Positions 9,839-18,853 of a DNA stretch of 64,000 nucleotides are shown here, one piece after another (position 1 is the stretch's first letter; the number at the start of each line of letters is the position of its first letter). The DNA comes from Sunxiuqinia indica (lineage in GTDB: Bacteria > Bacteroidota > Bacteroidia > Bacteroidales > Prolixibacteraceae): assembly GCF_009847015.1 (NCBI RefSeq), contig NZ_WVEM01000005.1, positions 124,001-188,000 of the forward strand, read 5' to 3'. Made by a program: the position numbers and the translations under genes. The notes below the pieces were generated by a model. The model ran no database searches, was not told the origin of the DNA, and was given only the letters and a program-made list of their open reading frames with translations.

Positions 9839-10342
9839 AACCTTTTAATTTTAATATTTAAATAATTTGTAATCATTAACTCTACACCCTCCCTTATAGA
9901 GATAAGTGTGCCACAAAGTACACTCGAGCCAACAACAACACATAACCAATTAAAAAACAACAGACTACCAACAATTTTAATCACATCACGCGGGTCAAAG
10001 AACAAAATTAGCAAATGGGGATTACCCGTGTAATTGTAGAAACTTTCTACATAATAAATCACTGTTGTCTGGGAAAAATAAAAACTTGGGTGATGCGAGA
10101 AACGAATGAAAATAGAACAGTTGATATTCAACAAGATGGAGTTATGGGCTAAAGCCCGGACGCTCTAGTGCGATGACTAACCCCGGGATTAATCCCGGGG
10201 TTAGTGAATGCCAGATATGACGCGGGCTTTAGCCCATCATTTGAAATTTTAACCGGACACTAATGATAATAAATAATAAAAACTGCTAACATTAAAAAAG
10301 CATCTGGCTTTAAACCACAAATTTAAATTGAAAGGAAAAGAA
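9839..10342. other. Gene-free region carrying a palindromic repeat
   Basis: This 504-bp stretch lies between the crcB remnant and the PepSY-like gene. It contains the nested inverted repeat at 10144-10237. A 99-codon open frame on the minus strand (9835-10134) has an implausible composition and overlaps the PepSY gene start, so I do not call it a gene; the stretch probably serves as that gene's upstream region. Confidence 0.55.
10144..10237. repeat. Nested palindromic repeat element (REP-like)
   Basis: Outer arms ATGGGCTAAAGCCCG (10144-10158) and its exact reverse complement (10223-10237) enclose a perfect 30-bp palindrome at 10176-10205 built on CCCCGGGATTAATCCCGGGG. Each outer arm also contains a smaller palindrome, GGGCTAAAGCCC (an imperfect match at its centre). 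Elements of this look are dispersed in many Bacteroidota genomes and resemble REP-type sequences mobilised by Y1 transposases. No transposase is encoded here, so this would be a non-autonomous copy. Confidence 0.8.
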
Positions 10343-10737
10343 TTAACTATAGATGAAACGAATAGCAACAATTCCTATATAGACTGCCCCCGTTCCTACA
10401 ATCACATTCAAACTAATATTCCTTAAAAGCTGAAGCAAGTTATTCTCAGAAAGCATAGAAAGGCTGTTATAAGCAAAGGCGGGGAACGTTGTAAACGCAC
10501 CACAAAAACCAACGGTCATAAATAGACACCATTCAGGAACAAGCAAATTTCCGCGTTCAGAAAAAGCATACACCAATCCAATAAGAACGCACCCCGCTAC
10601 ATTTGCAAACAAAGCCCCTTTGAAAACAAGCTGTGCAAATACCGCTCAACGATGAGCTGCATAAAATAGCGTGCAACACTCCCGAAAAAGCCTCCTGTAC
10701 CAACAATGAAGATGGTTTTTAACGTTGATTTTTTTAT
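10343..10737 (-). pseudogene. crcB: crcB fluoride channel gene, frameshifted and without a standard start codon
   Basis: CrcB (Fluc) proteins are small dimeric fluoride channels of about 125 residues with four helices. The N-terminal part (KTIFIVGTGGFFGSVARYFM) is read in one frame down to 10615, and the rest (LFANVAGCVLIGLVYAFSER, then GFCGAFTTFPAFAYN) in another down to 10343. The break is a run of four Gs on the minus strand (10615-10618); a fifth G restores one continuous CrcB of about 131 residues. The likely start reads ATA (10735-10737) instead of ATG, and no in-frame ATG, GTG or TTG precedes the frameshift. The remaining C-terminal frame could start at a TTG (10612) but would lack the first helix. 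Decay or a sequencing error are both possible. Confidence 0.8.
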
Positions 10738-10766
10738 AATTTCAGGTGAAATGAATACCTTCCGTC

Positions 10767-10774
10767 CAAATTTA
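10767..10774 (-). promoter_or_regulatory. -7 box upstream of crcB
   Basis: TAAATTTG on the minus strand matches TAnnTTTG, about 30 bp upstream of the presumed crcB start. It suggests that the damaged gene may still be transcribed. Confidence 0.35.
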
Positions 10775-10826
10775 TAATTATAATCGACATTCTAAATGGA
10801 TGGAAGTCGAACTTCAGAAATGCCCC

Positions 10827-12287
10827 ATGCAAAAGCTGATACACTATTTAGTCATCATATTAAGTTTGAGTTTTCCTGCAACAAGCAACGCTCAGGGACA
10901 AGATTGGTCGTTGAAAGATGAGATAACGCTTTGGAAAAGTAACGACTACCTGAAACATGCCGGAATTGGCATCTACCTTCAAAATGCTGAAACCGGAGAA
11001 GTTCTAGCCGAAACCGATCCGCAACTAAGTCTAGCTCCCGGATCAACTTTAAAACTGGTAACGACTGCTACGGCGATAGAAATACTTGGATCTGACTTTC
11101 GTTTTGAAACTGAACTTTGCTATTCCGGTGAAATTAAGCATGACACTTTATTTGGCGATCTGATTATTGTTGGTGGTGCCGATCCGGCTTTGGGATCGAA
11201 GTATTTTAAGGAACACTACCTCAAAAACCATTTTCTGGATGAATGGAGCACCGCTGTAAAGGAGCTTAACATTAGCCACATCACCGGTAATTTAATTACC
11301 GATGCTACTATTTTTGAAGAACAGATGGTTCCGAACACCTGGATATGGGAAGACCTGGGCAACTATTACGGGGCCGGAGCCAGCGGAATTTCGGTGTACG
11401 ACAACATGTATCAAATCCATTTCTCATCGCCAGCCGTGGCCGGAGAATTAACGACATTAAAGTACACGAAGCCATTTATTCCAAACTTGGAAATTAATAA
11501 TGAAGTCAGGTCGTCTGATGTGAATCGAGATTTAGCCTATGTTTTTGGTGCTCCCATGGTTAACCAGCGAACCATTCGAGGAACAATTCCTAAGGGACGT
11601 AATGACTTTATTATAAAAGCTTCGGTGCCAAACCCACCCTATTTGTTAGCTTGGAATTTTAAGAGCCGGTTATCAGACGCACAAATAACACTTGGTGGTT
11701 TAATTGAAAGTCAGCAAAGCAATTTGAAAGACTCATCAACTCACCTGATTGCAAAAACAACATCGCCACCACTGCTCGACATCATTCGGGTAACCAACCA
11801 CGAAAGTGTGAATTTATTTGCCGAGCACCTGCTGAAATATTTAGCGTATATGATCCACGGGCAAGGCTCAACAAAAAAAGGAATTGATGTCATAACTGAC
11901 TTTTGGGAAAAACGAGGCATTGATATGGATGGCCTGTTTATGGCCGATGGAAGTGGGTTATCGCATTTCAACTGCCTAACCGCCAAACAAATGGTTCAAA
12001 TCATGTATTACATGAAAAACCAAAGTCCCGAAGGTGAAAACTGGTTCAGCTCCCTTCCCTATGTTCCTGACGGAACGCTTTATTACTTCAACCCAATAAA
12101 TTTTCCCGGCAAAACGCTGCGAGCGAAAAGTGGAAGCATGACCCGAGTCAGGTGTTATGCAGGAGAGCTGATTACCCATAATAAACAGCCGATTCTATTT
12201 GCCATCTTTTTAAACAATTTTAATTGTAAACAGTCACAAGCCATCAAACTCGTTGAAGGGTTATTGGTGACCATTTCGAAAAACTAG
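10827..12287 (+). CDS. dacB: D-alanyl-D-alanine carboxypeptidase/endopeptidase, PBP4 type (S13)
   Basis: This periplasmic penicillin-binding protein trims or cleaves peptidoglycan peptides. A signal peptide (LIHYLVIILSLSFPATSNAQ) precedes the three active-site motifs: S73-TLK76 with the nucleophilic serine, SVN at about 327, and KSG at about 434. The 487-residue length and the large domain inserted between the first two motifs fit family S13. I chose the ATG at 10827; an in-frame ATG at 10800 would add nine residues (MEVELQKCP) before the signal peptide. It is divergent from the crcB remnant. Confidence 0.92.
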   Translation: MQKLIHYLVIILSLSFPATSNAQGQDWSLKDEITLWKSNDYLKHAGIGIYLQNAETGEVLAETDPQLSLAPGSTLKLVTTATAIEILGSDFRFETELCYSGEIKHDTLFGDLIIVGGADPALGSKYFKEHYLKNHFLDEWSTAVKELNISHITGNLITDATIFEEQMVPNTWIWEDLGNYYGAGASGISVYDNMYQIHFSSPAVAGELTTLKYTKPFIPNLEINNEVRSSDVNRDLAYVFGAPMVNQRTIRGTIPKGRNDFIIKASVPNPPYLLAWNFKSRLSDAQITLGGLIESQQSNLKDSSTHLIAKTTSPPLLDIIRVTNHESVNLFAEHLLKYLAYMIHGQGSTKKGIDVITDFWEKRGIDMDGLFMADGSGLSHFNCLTAKQMVQIMYYMKNQSPEGENWFSSLPYVPDGTLYYFNPINFPGKTLRAKSGSMTRVRCYAGELITHNKQPILFAIFLNNFNCKQSQAIKLVEGLLVTISKN

Positions 12288-12364
12288 CCAGCCCACAATC
12301 TTCATTCTTTGTAAAGACAAAAAGCCCAGCGATATAATTTTCAAACGACTCCCAACAATTTTAC

Positions 12365-12372
12365 TATTTTTG
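12365..12372 (+). promoter_or_regulatory. -7 box of the phoH-purC operon
   Basis: TATTTTTG matches TAnnTTTG and lies 30 bp before the phoH start. The upstream -33 element is weak (TTTC). Confidence 0.45.
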
Positions 12373-12402
12373 CTGTTACAAATAGCGGAATTAAATTAGT
12401 CT

Positions 12403-13395
12403 ATGTTTGAAAAACAAATATATCTTGAAGGCGTTGATCCTCTGGAGTTTTACGGTGTAAACAACACCAAAATTGATCTGATCAAAACATATTTCCCAAA
12501 ATTGAATATTGTCAGTCGCGGCAATCAATTAATTATTCAGGGTGATGAGAAAGAAAGTGAAGCTTTTGAAAAGAAATTTCATTTACTACTTGATCACTAT
12601 CATCAGTTTAATGTGCTGAGCGTTGATACAATTGAACAGGTCATGAATAATGATCTGAACCAAATAGAAACCGGAATTGATAGAGAAGTTTTACTTCATG
12701 GTAATAGTGGGAAACCCATTCGGGCAAAAACACCGAACCAACGCGTGTTGGTAGAAGAAAGCAAAACATCTGACCTGGTTTTTGCCATTGGCCCTGCCGG
12801 AACGGGGAAAACCTACACTGCAATTGCATTGGCCGTTCGCGCACTGAAAAATCGTGAAATAAAGCGAATTATTCTGAGTCGCCCTGCCGTGGAAGCCGGT
12901 GAACGTTTAGGTTTTTTACCCGGTGATTTAAAGGAAAAAATTGATCCGTATTTACAACCCTTGTACGACGCTTTGCAAGACATGATCCCGGCAAAAAAGC
13001 TGGAGGAATTCATGAAAGACGGCATCATACAAATTGCTCCGCTGGCCTTTATGCGCGGTCGCACGTTGAGCGATGCGTATGTAATTTTGGATGAAGCCCA
13101 AAACACCACCCTCAACCAGCTGAAGATGTTTTTAACCCGAATGGGGATGAATGCAAAATTCATTATCACCGGCGACGAAACTCAAATCGATTTGCCATCG
13201 GTTCATCAATCAGGTCTGGTTCAGGCAAAAAAAATACTGCGAAATATTAAGGATATTTCTTTTGTACAATTTGATACCCGCGATATTGTTCGCCACCGAT
13301 TGGTGCGAGACATCGTGAATGCCTACGACCAGCATTACCAAAAAGAATTAGCAAGAAAAGAAGAGTTCAAAAAAGATAAAAACAATAAGAAATGA
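12403..13395 (+). CDS. phoH: PhoH family ATPase
   Basis: This 330-residue protein has an N-terminal KH-like part (residues 1-80) and a P-loop ATPase domain with Walker [12 protein letters not shown], the PhoH segment [35 protein letters not shown] and Walker [11 protein letters not shown]. PhoH proteins are cytosolic ATPases thought to act in RNA metabolism, and the KH-like part supports RNA binding; the precise role is not established. Its stop overlaps the purC start (ATGA), so the two are translationally coupled. Confidence 0.93.
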   Translation: MFEKQIYLEGVDPLEFYGVNNTKIDLIKTYFPKLNIVSRGNQLIIQGDEKESEAFEKKFHLLLDHYHQFNVLSVDTIEQVMNNDLNQIETGIDREVLLHGNSGKPIRAKTPNQRVLVEESKTSDLVFAIGPAGTGKTYTAIALAVRALKNREIKRIILSRPAVEAGERLGFLPGDLKEKIDPYLQPLYDALQDMIPAKKLEEFMKDGIIQIAPLAFMRGRTLSDAYVILDEAQNTTLNQLKMFLTRMGMNAKFIITGDETQIDLPSVHQSGLVQAKKILRNIKDISFVQFDTRDIVRHRLVRDIVNAYDQHYQKELARKEEFKKDKNNKK

Positions 13396-14339
13396 CGCAA
13401 GCATTAACAAAAACAGATTTTAACTTTCCCAAGCAAAAAAGTGTTTACCACGGAAAAGTCCGAGATGTGTATAATATTGATGACGAATATCTAGTCATGA
13501 TCGTATCGGATCGTATTTCAGCCTTCGATGTGGTTTTACCAGAAGGAATTCCATTCAAAGGTCAGGTTTTGAACCAGATTGCCGAGAAATTTCTGGATGC
13601 TACATCGGATATTGTTCCGAACTGGAAGATTGCAACCCCTGATCCAAACGTAACAGTTGGTCACCATTGCGAACCGTTTAAAGTTGAAATGGTAATCCGC
13701 GGTTACCTAACCGGGCATGCCTGGCGCGAATACCGCGATGGAAAACGCACATTGTGCGGTGTTCCGATGCCGGAAGGAATGGTTGAAAATCAAAAATTTG
13801 CCGAACCAATTCTAACACCAACAACAAAAGCTGACGAAGGCCACGACGAAGATATTTCGCGCGAAGCCATTATCGAGCAAGGTTTGGTGAGCAAAGCAGA
13901 GTACGAAATGCTGGAAGACTACACTCGCAAATTGTTCCAACGTGGTACAGAGATCGCTGCCGAAAAGGGATTGATTTTGGTTGATACCAAATATGAATTC
14001 GGTAAAAAAGATGGAAAGATTTACTTGATTGACGAAATTCACACTCCCGATTCGAGCCGTTATTTTTATTCTGAAGGTTACGAAGAGCGCCTGCAAAAAG
14101 GTGAAAGTCAGAAACAGCTTTCAAAAGAGTTTGTACGCCAATGGCTCATCGAAAATGGATTTCAAGGAAAAGAAGGCCAACAAATTCCGGTAATGGACAA
14201 AGCCTTTGTGAGCTCCGTATCTGAACGGTACATCGAGTTATTTGAGAAGATTACAGGCGACAGTTTCCAAAAATCGGACGTGGATGCCATTCAGTCCCGC
14301 ATTGAAAAAAATGTGACTGATTTCCTTTCGACATTGTAA
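13392..14339 (+). CDS. purC: Phosphoribosylaminoimidazole-succinocarboxamide synthase
   Basis: PurC (SAICAR synthetase) joins CAIR and aspartate using ATP in purine synthesis. The 315-residue protein has [66 protein letters not shown] and the region [31 protein letters not shown], all characteristic of the longer PurC subtype found in Bacteroidota. The start codon overlaps the phoH stop by 4 nt. A terminator follows at 14365-14400. Confidence 0.97.
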   Translation: MTQALTKTDFNFPKQKSVYHGKVRDVYNIDDEYLVMIVSDRISAFDVVLPEGIPFKGQVLNQIAEKFLDATSDIVPNWKIATPDPNVTVGHHCEPFKVEMVIRGYLTGHAWREYRDGKRTLCGVPMPEGMVENQKFAEPILTPTTKADEGHDEDISREAIIEQGLVSKAEYEMLEDYTRKLFQRGTEIAAEKGLILVDTKYEFGKKDGKIYLIDEIHTPDSSRYFYSEGYEERLQKGESQKQLSKEFVRQWLIENGFQGKEGQQIPVMDKAFVSSVSERYIELFEKITGDSFQKSDVDAIQSRIEKNVTDFLSTL

Positions 14340-14364
14340 GGCAAGTAAAATATAAACTGCCGAA

Positions 14365-14400
14365 GCATCCGGAGCATTCAACTTCGGATGTTTTCTTTTT
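14365..14400 (+). terminator. Terminator after purC
   Basis: A 10-bp stem including two G-T pairs (14365-14374 with 14382-14391) with a 7-nt loop is followed by TTTTCTTTTT. It lies 26 bp after the purC stop. Confidence 0.75.
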
Positions 14401-14402
14401 AC

Positions 14403-16505
14403 TCAGTTCGCTGAAACCTTAAAATCCGTTGTAGAAGCAGTAGTCCGCCTCGTTTGATGAATATCAGGATTAAACATCAGCAATTTCACACAAAAGCGAC
14501 TTCCCTCTCCAACTTCACTTTCAACCCATATTTCCCCCTTCATGGCTTCAGTAAATTCCTTGCAAACAGTCAAGCCCAATCCCGAGCTTTTTTCACCTTC
14601 GGTGCCCGAAGTAGATTTTGCCCGATCAATTTTAAACAACGAAGCAATTTTGTCCTTTGGGATTCCCACCCCGGAATCCTGCACAAAAAGCACCACAAAC
14701 TTCTTTTTTTTCAGATAATCGATAATAATCGATCCTCCTCGTGGTGTAAATTTTATGGCATTATTGATCAAGTTGCGGCAAATTGTTTTCAACATATTAC
14801 TGTCGCTCCAAAGCACCACATCCTCTTTATCGGCATAACTAAGATGAATTTCCTTGGCCTGTGCAATTGGCTGATACAAATCCATACAGTCTTCCAAAAT
14901 TTCGCTAAAATGAATGGGTTCAAACATTGGAGCGAGCTGTCCCGTTTTACTTTTCGCCCAGTTGAGCAGATTGTCAGTCAAATCCAATACTTGCTCATTC
15001 TTTTGCTCCATCATTTGTGCAACCGATTCAAGTTCGCCATAGCGCTTATCATGTAAATAAAAGCCAATCAGCTTCGAAACATTCGAGATTGAAACCAATG
15101 GACTTCGTAAATCATGCGCAATAATGCTAAATAGTTTATTTTGCGTACTTATAGAGCTTTCGAGCTTCTTGTTTTGTTTCGATATTTTATTTCGTTGATT
15201 TAAAATGCGTTTGCCCTGCAGTTGCAAAAGCCTGTTGATTCTTCTGTTGTAATAATAAAAATAAATGAAGATACCCAGTATGCCCGTCACCAACAACATA
15301 ACAATCAGCAGGTAGTTACGCTGGGTGCGTTGCAATACAATTTCATCCTCTTTTAGTTCGTTCTCCTTTTCCAGTATCGTAATTTGGTTGTTCTTCTTTT
15401 CTGTTTCGTATTGCTTCTCCAGCTCCAGTATTTTTTCGGCTGTTTCAACTTTATAAAGGCTATCGTTCATTAAGCGATAATTCTCCATGTACAAAAGCGC
15501 ATCATTCAAATCTGAAAGCTCACCTGTTTCAAGTCCTCTTTCCCAATAAAGAAGATATAAATTCTTATAATTTCCTAATATCGATTTTTTTTGAGCGATT
15601 CGTTGTGCAATATCTAAGGCTTTCAAAAAATAGCTTTCAGCTTCAGAAAGCTTCCCTTGGTCCATAGCAATAGCTCCTAGTACCCGGTAACAACGCTCAA
15701 TATAAACCTGATCTCCGATTTTCAGATATGACTTTAACGATTCTGAGATATATTTTACTGATTTGTCAAATTTCTGTTGGCGATAATATAAGGCTCCCAA
15801 ATTATACGTAATCAACGCTCTGCTATCTGGTCTGTCAATTGTTAAAGTCTCTTCATAGGCTTTATTAAATAGCTCTTCTGCTTTTGCATAATTCTTCTGA
15901 ACAGCATAAACGTTCCCTTTATTCATAAACAACGTGCGGCGCTGTTCCGAACTTAACTGATAATAATAGTTTTCTTCTAAATAAGTAAAGTAGTTTAGTG
16001 CACTCGAATAGTCCTTCATTTTACGGTGGGTGGCAGCCAGTGTGTTTAAAATGTTGAAACGAAGATCTATCGGATCAGAATTTTGCAATAATCGCTCAGC
16101 ACTTATTAGATGTTTGATAGCTTTTTCAAATTGGTAATCATTCTTGAGTTTAAAAGCTATTTGAGTGCGGGTTTTAATTTCAACCAATCGATTTCCTGTT
16201 GTTTGAGCTTGCTTTAAAACTGAATTAAGAATGCTATACGAAGTATCTTTTTGTCCTAGATCATAATATGCCCCCCCCAATAAAATCTTTGTTTCAACTA
16301 AAATAGAATCAGAAACTGTTGATTCTTCTAAAATAGTATTACCTATAATTATGGCACTATCCAAATCACGCGAAATTAAATCCTCAAGATAATTTAAATT
16401 CGCCAATCGATCCGAACGATCCGACTTCGGCAACTCATGTCCCTGAACTCTGTGTCCTAAAAACCCATAAAACAAGATTATATAAAGCAAGGATTGCCTC
16501 AACAT
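14403..16505 (-). CDS. TPR-containing membrane sensor histidine kinase
   Basis: This 700-residue kinase starts with a signal peptide (LLYIILFYGFLGHRVQG), followed by an extracytoplasmic region of about 340 residues made of tetratricopeptide repeats (e.g. YALYYRQQKFDKSVKYISESLKS-type units), a coiled coil, and one membrane helix (LLIVMLLVTGILGIFIYFYY). The cytoplasmic part has a HisKA domain with phosphoacceptor His464 (IIAHDLRSPL) and a HATPase domain (NLINNAIKFTP, SGLGLTVCKEF). This layout is common in Bacteroidota. No response regulator lies beside it, so its partner is unknown. It converges with purC. Confidence 0.92.
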   Translation of the reverse strand: MLRQSLLYIILFYGFLGHRVQGHELPKSDRSDRLANLNYLEDLISRDLDSAIIIGNTILEESTVSDSILVETKILLGGAYYDLGQKDTSYSILNSVLKQAQTTGNRLVEIKTRTQIAFKLKNDYQFEKAIKHLISAERLLQNSDPIDLRFNILNTLAATHRKMKDYSSALNYFTYLEENYYYQLSSEQRRTLFMNKGNVYAVQKNYAKAEELFNKAYEETLTIDRPDSRALITYNLGALYYRQQKFDKSVKYISESLKSYLKIGDQVYIERCYRVLGAIAMDQGKLSEAESYFLKALDIAQRIAQKKSILGNYKNLYLLYWERGLETGELSDLNDALLYMENYRLMNDSLYKVETAEKILELEKQYETEKKNNQITILEKENELKEDEIVLQRTQRNYLLIVMLLVTGILGIFIYFYYYNRRINRLLQLQGKRILNQRNKISKQNKKLESSISTQNKLFSIIAHDLRSPLVSISNVSKLIGFYLHDKRYGELESVAQMMEQKNEQVLDLTDNLLNWAKSKTGQLAPMFEPIHFSEILEDCMDLYQPIAQAKEIHLSYADKEDVVLWSDSNMLKTICRNLINNAIKFTPRGGSIIIDYLKKKKFVVLFVQDSGVGIPKDKIASLFKIDRAKSTSGTEGEKSSGLGLTVCKEFTEAMKGEIWVESEVGEGSRFCVKLLMFNPDIHQTRRTTASTTDFKVSAN

Positions 16506-16572
16506 ATCGGCATTGTATTTTAAAGGATTTATTATACAAAGCTAAAAATACGAAAAGTGTCGAGATTAATCT

Positions 16573-16605
16573 AAAAGAAAAAGGAAGTCTCACAAAACTT
16601 CCTTT
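16573..16605 (-). terminator. Terminator of the small gene at 16711
   Basis: A 9-bp stem (AAAGGAAGT / ACTTCCTTT; 16580-16588 with 16597-16605) is followed on the minus strand by TTTCTTTT. Confidence 0.65.
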
Positions 16606-16710
16606 CTGCCTTCAATAAGCAAAGAGGGTAATCGAATCTACCTCATAGCATTTTCTTACAAAAAAACTCAAAGAAATAAATTGAGTAACTGATGAACACC
16701 CCCCTCCATA

Positions 16711-17058
16711 CTAATCATCGCCATCTCCAAAATCAATATCAGTTTCTTTATCTCTCGCAGGACCAAATTCACCTTCTGGCACAACTTGCTGAACAACACA
16801 TTTAATGGTTTTGTATTCCTTCGATTTTTCAAAAGAAATATCAACGGTTGTTGAAAAAATTGGAACATCGGGACCATTAACAATTTGAGAGGTGGTTGAT
16901 AAGGTAATAATCACGCCCCAATAGGCCTTCTCATCAACAACAATTTCCTGCTGTTGGATAGAAGCGATTGTTTGCAACTTACTTGCCGAAAAAACTACGT
17001 CAAGCACATAATTTTCAACTGATTTGCTTAAGCTCAGGTAAGGTTTGTAACTTTTCAT
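16711..17058 (-). CDS. Small conserved-looking protein of unknown function
   Basis: A 115-residue product beginning MKSYKPYLSLSKSVENYVLDVVFSA-like is predicted; I chose the ATG at 17058 over a longer frame whose extra residues look non-coding. No signal peptide or membrane helix is evident. The middle is rich in beta-prone, alternating hydrophobic residues (AYWGVIITLSTTSQIV) and the end is acidic (DIDFGDGDD). I do not recognise the family. Codon use is normal and a terminator follows, which argues for a real gene. Confidence 0.6.
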   Translation of the reverse strand: MKSYKPYLSLSKSVENYVLDVVFSASKLQTIASIQQQEIVVDEKAYWGVIITLSTTSQIVNGPDVPIFSTTVDISFEKSKEYKTIKCVVQQVVPEGEFGPARDKETDIDFGDGDD

Positions 17059-17219
17059 TAGTATAGAAATTTGAATGAACTCAAATGTAACAATTATTTT
17101 ATCAGGCAAACACAAAGTTCACTCTTTCAACGAGAAAACCAGTCCAGATAACGAATAAATTTTAAAATGAGCAAAAGTTCTTGTTTTTTTGAACCGTAAT
17201 TCAATAAAAATCAAACATC

Positions 17220-17822
17220 ATGAAATCTAAAAACTTATATTTGATTGCATTAGTTTTTATGTTTTTATCCGGATGTATGGTATTCTCATTCTATCCGCTG
17301 TACACCGACGATGATCTCTATGCAAATGATTTACTACTTGGAGAATGGATAGACTCAGACTCTGCCGTTTGGCAATTTGAGTTCAACTACAAAGGAGAAC
17401 ATAAAGCTGAAAACCTGGATAGCACAGCCTATATTCTTCGGATCAAAGAAGATGACAAACTATCAAAAAAATCTTTCCTGGTGCATTTAATCAAACTCGA
17501 CGACCATTATTTTCTCGATTTCTACCTGGATGATTATTTTGACAAAGATCCCGATCTCTTTGATTGGCATGCTCTTCCTGTTCACAGTTTTGCCAAACTG
17601 GAACTGGAAAATGGTGAAGCCAAAATTAATTGGTTTGATCCGGAGTGGCTGGAAGATTTAATCGAACAAAATCGAATTCGTATTCATCATGAAAATAATG
17701 GCGAGAATATATTGCTTACGGCTAAACCCAAAGAACTTCAAAAGTTTGTTGTAAAATATGTAAATTCGGAGGAAGCGTTCAAAGATGGAGTGGATGTGGA
17801 GTTACATAGAATAAAGAAATGA
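17220..17822 (+). CDS. Lipoprotein of unknown function, coupled to a LytS/LytTR pair
   Basis: The 200-residue product has a lipoprotein signal (YLIALVFMFLSGC, lipobox LSGC) so the mature protein is a membrane-anchored lipoprotein. The rest is acidic and aromatic, with LLGEWIDSDSAVWQFEF resembling the starts of small beta-barrel (lipocalin-like) domains; I do not recognise a family. The stop codon overlaps the start of the downstream kinase gene by 4 nt (ATGA). The lipoprotein may therefore serve as a sensor input or a target of that system; this is inference from gene order. Confidence 0.8.
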   Translation: MKSKNLYLIALVFMFLSGCMVFSFYPLYTDDDLYANDLLLGEWIDSDSAVWQFEFNYKGEHKAENLDSTAYILRIKEDDKLSKKSFLVHLIKLDDHYFLDFYLDDYFDKDPDLFDWHALPVHSFAKLELENGEAKINWFDPEWLEDLIEQNRIRIHHENNGENILLTAKPKELQKFVVKYVNSEEAFKDGVDVELHRIKK

Positions 17823-18853
17823 TCAAAAAAATGCTATCCGTTTTAGGAAGACTGATTCAATCACGACCGATTCAACATCTGGCTTTTTGGTGCCTTTCAT
17901 TTCTGGTGCTGGTCAATATATTGCGTGTTTCAGCCGAGATTCATCACATCGATCTGATTTACGCATTGGTTTTTCACCTTCCGATTCTGTTGGTTGTGTA
18001 CCTGAATGAAGCAATTCTTTTTCCCCGGCTGCTGGCTAAAAACAAATATGGCTGGTATTTGCTCTCTATTGTTATATTGCTGGCTTTTGGAGCGGAGTTT
18101 TACCTTCAACTTTTTGAGCGTTGGATTGACTATTTGTTTCCGGGCTACTATTTCATCGCTTATTATACCTTTTGGGACATCCTCCTGTTTTTCGCGGTTT
18201 ATTTGGTTTTAACGACTTTAATTAAGCTGGCAAGGGCCTGGTTTCGAATTAATCAAGTTGAACAAGAAAAGACAACGAGCGAATTGCGCGCACTCCGCTC
18301 GCAACTGAATCCGCACTTTCTTTTTAACAGCCTGAATAATCTGTACTCGCTCACACGAAAAAAATCAGACTTGGCACCGCAACTGGTATTAAAATTATCA
18401 GACATACTTCGTTATGTGATTTACGATGCGGAGACTAACTTTATATCGCTGGAAAAAGAATTGCATTTTTTAAAAAAATACATCGAAGTTCAGCGAATAC
18501 GATTGGAACCGGATTTTAATCTTGAAGTCGACCAAAAAGGAGATCCTTCGGGATTTAAGATAGCCCCTCTGCTTCTATTGCCATTTGTGGAAAATGCCTT
18601 TAAATATGGCACTGATAATTTGAATACCGGTGGCCGGATTTCAATTGCTTGGGAAAACTCGGACAATGATTTCCAGTTTTTTGTAGCAAATGAAAAAGCG
18701 GTTGAAAATGATTCGTCAAAAGATGAATACAAAGGGATGGGCATCCAAAATGTGCGTAAACGATTGGATTTGCTATATCCTGACAAACATGAACTGGTTA
18801 TAGATGATCAGCAAAAACGATACCTTGTCAAACTTAAACTTTCGATCAAATGA
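17819..18853 (+). CDS. LytS-type sensor histidine kinase
   Basis: This 344-residue kinase has about four N-terminal membrane helices (residues 15-140) and then the His_kinase domain: phosphoacceptor His166 in LRSQLNPHFLFNSLNNLYSL, followed by LLLLPFVENAFKYG and GMGIQNVRKRLDLLY of the ATPase part. It phosphorylates LytTR response regulators, and such a regulator follows immediately with a 4-nt overlap. It also overlaps the upstream lipoprotein gene by 4 nt, making a tightly coupled three-gene operon. The signal is unknown. Confidence 0.94.
   Translation: MIKKMLSVLGRLIQSRPIQHLAFWCLSFLVLVNILRVSAEIHHIDLIYALVFHLPILLVVYLNEAILFPRLLAKNKYGWYLLSIVILLAFGAEFYLQLFERWIDYLFPGYYFIAYYTFWDILLFFAVYLVLTTLIKLARAWFRINQVEQEKTTSELRALRSQLNPHFLFNSLNNLYSLTRKKSDLAPQLVLKLSDILRYVIYDAETNFISLEKELHFLKKYIEVQRIRLEPDFNLEVDQKGDPSGFKIAPLLLLPFVENAFKYGTDNLNTGGRISIAWENSDNDFQFFVANEKAVENDSSKDEYKGMGIQNVRKRLDLLYPDKHELVIDDQQKRYLVKLKLSIK

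Noticed and set aside
9835-10134. 99-codon minus-strand open frame in the gene-free stretch
   Set aside because: It overlaps the PepSY-like gene start, has odd composition (many Ile, Ser, Tyr, Phe with no domain), and is better explained as upstream region.
14454-15056. 200-codon plus-strand frame within the TPR kinase gene
   Set aside because: It is antisense to the HisKA/HATPase region and has no recognisable domain.
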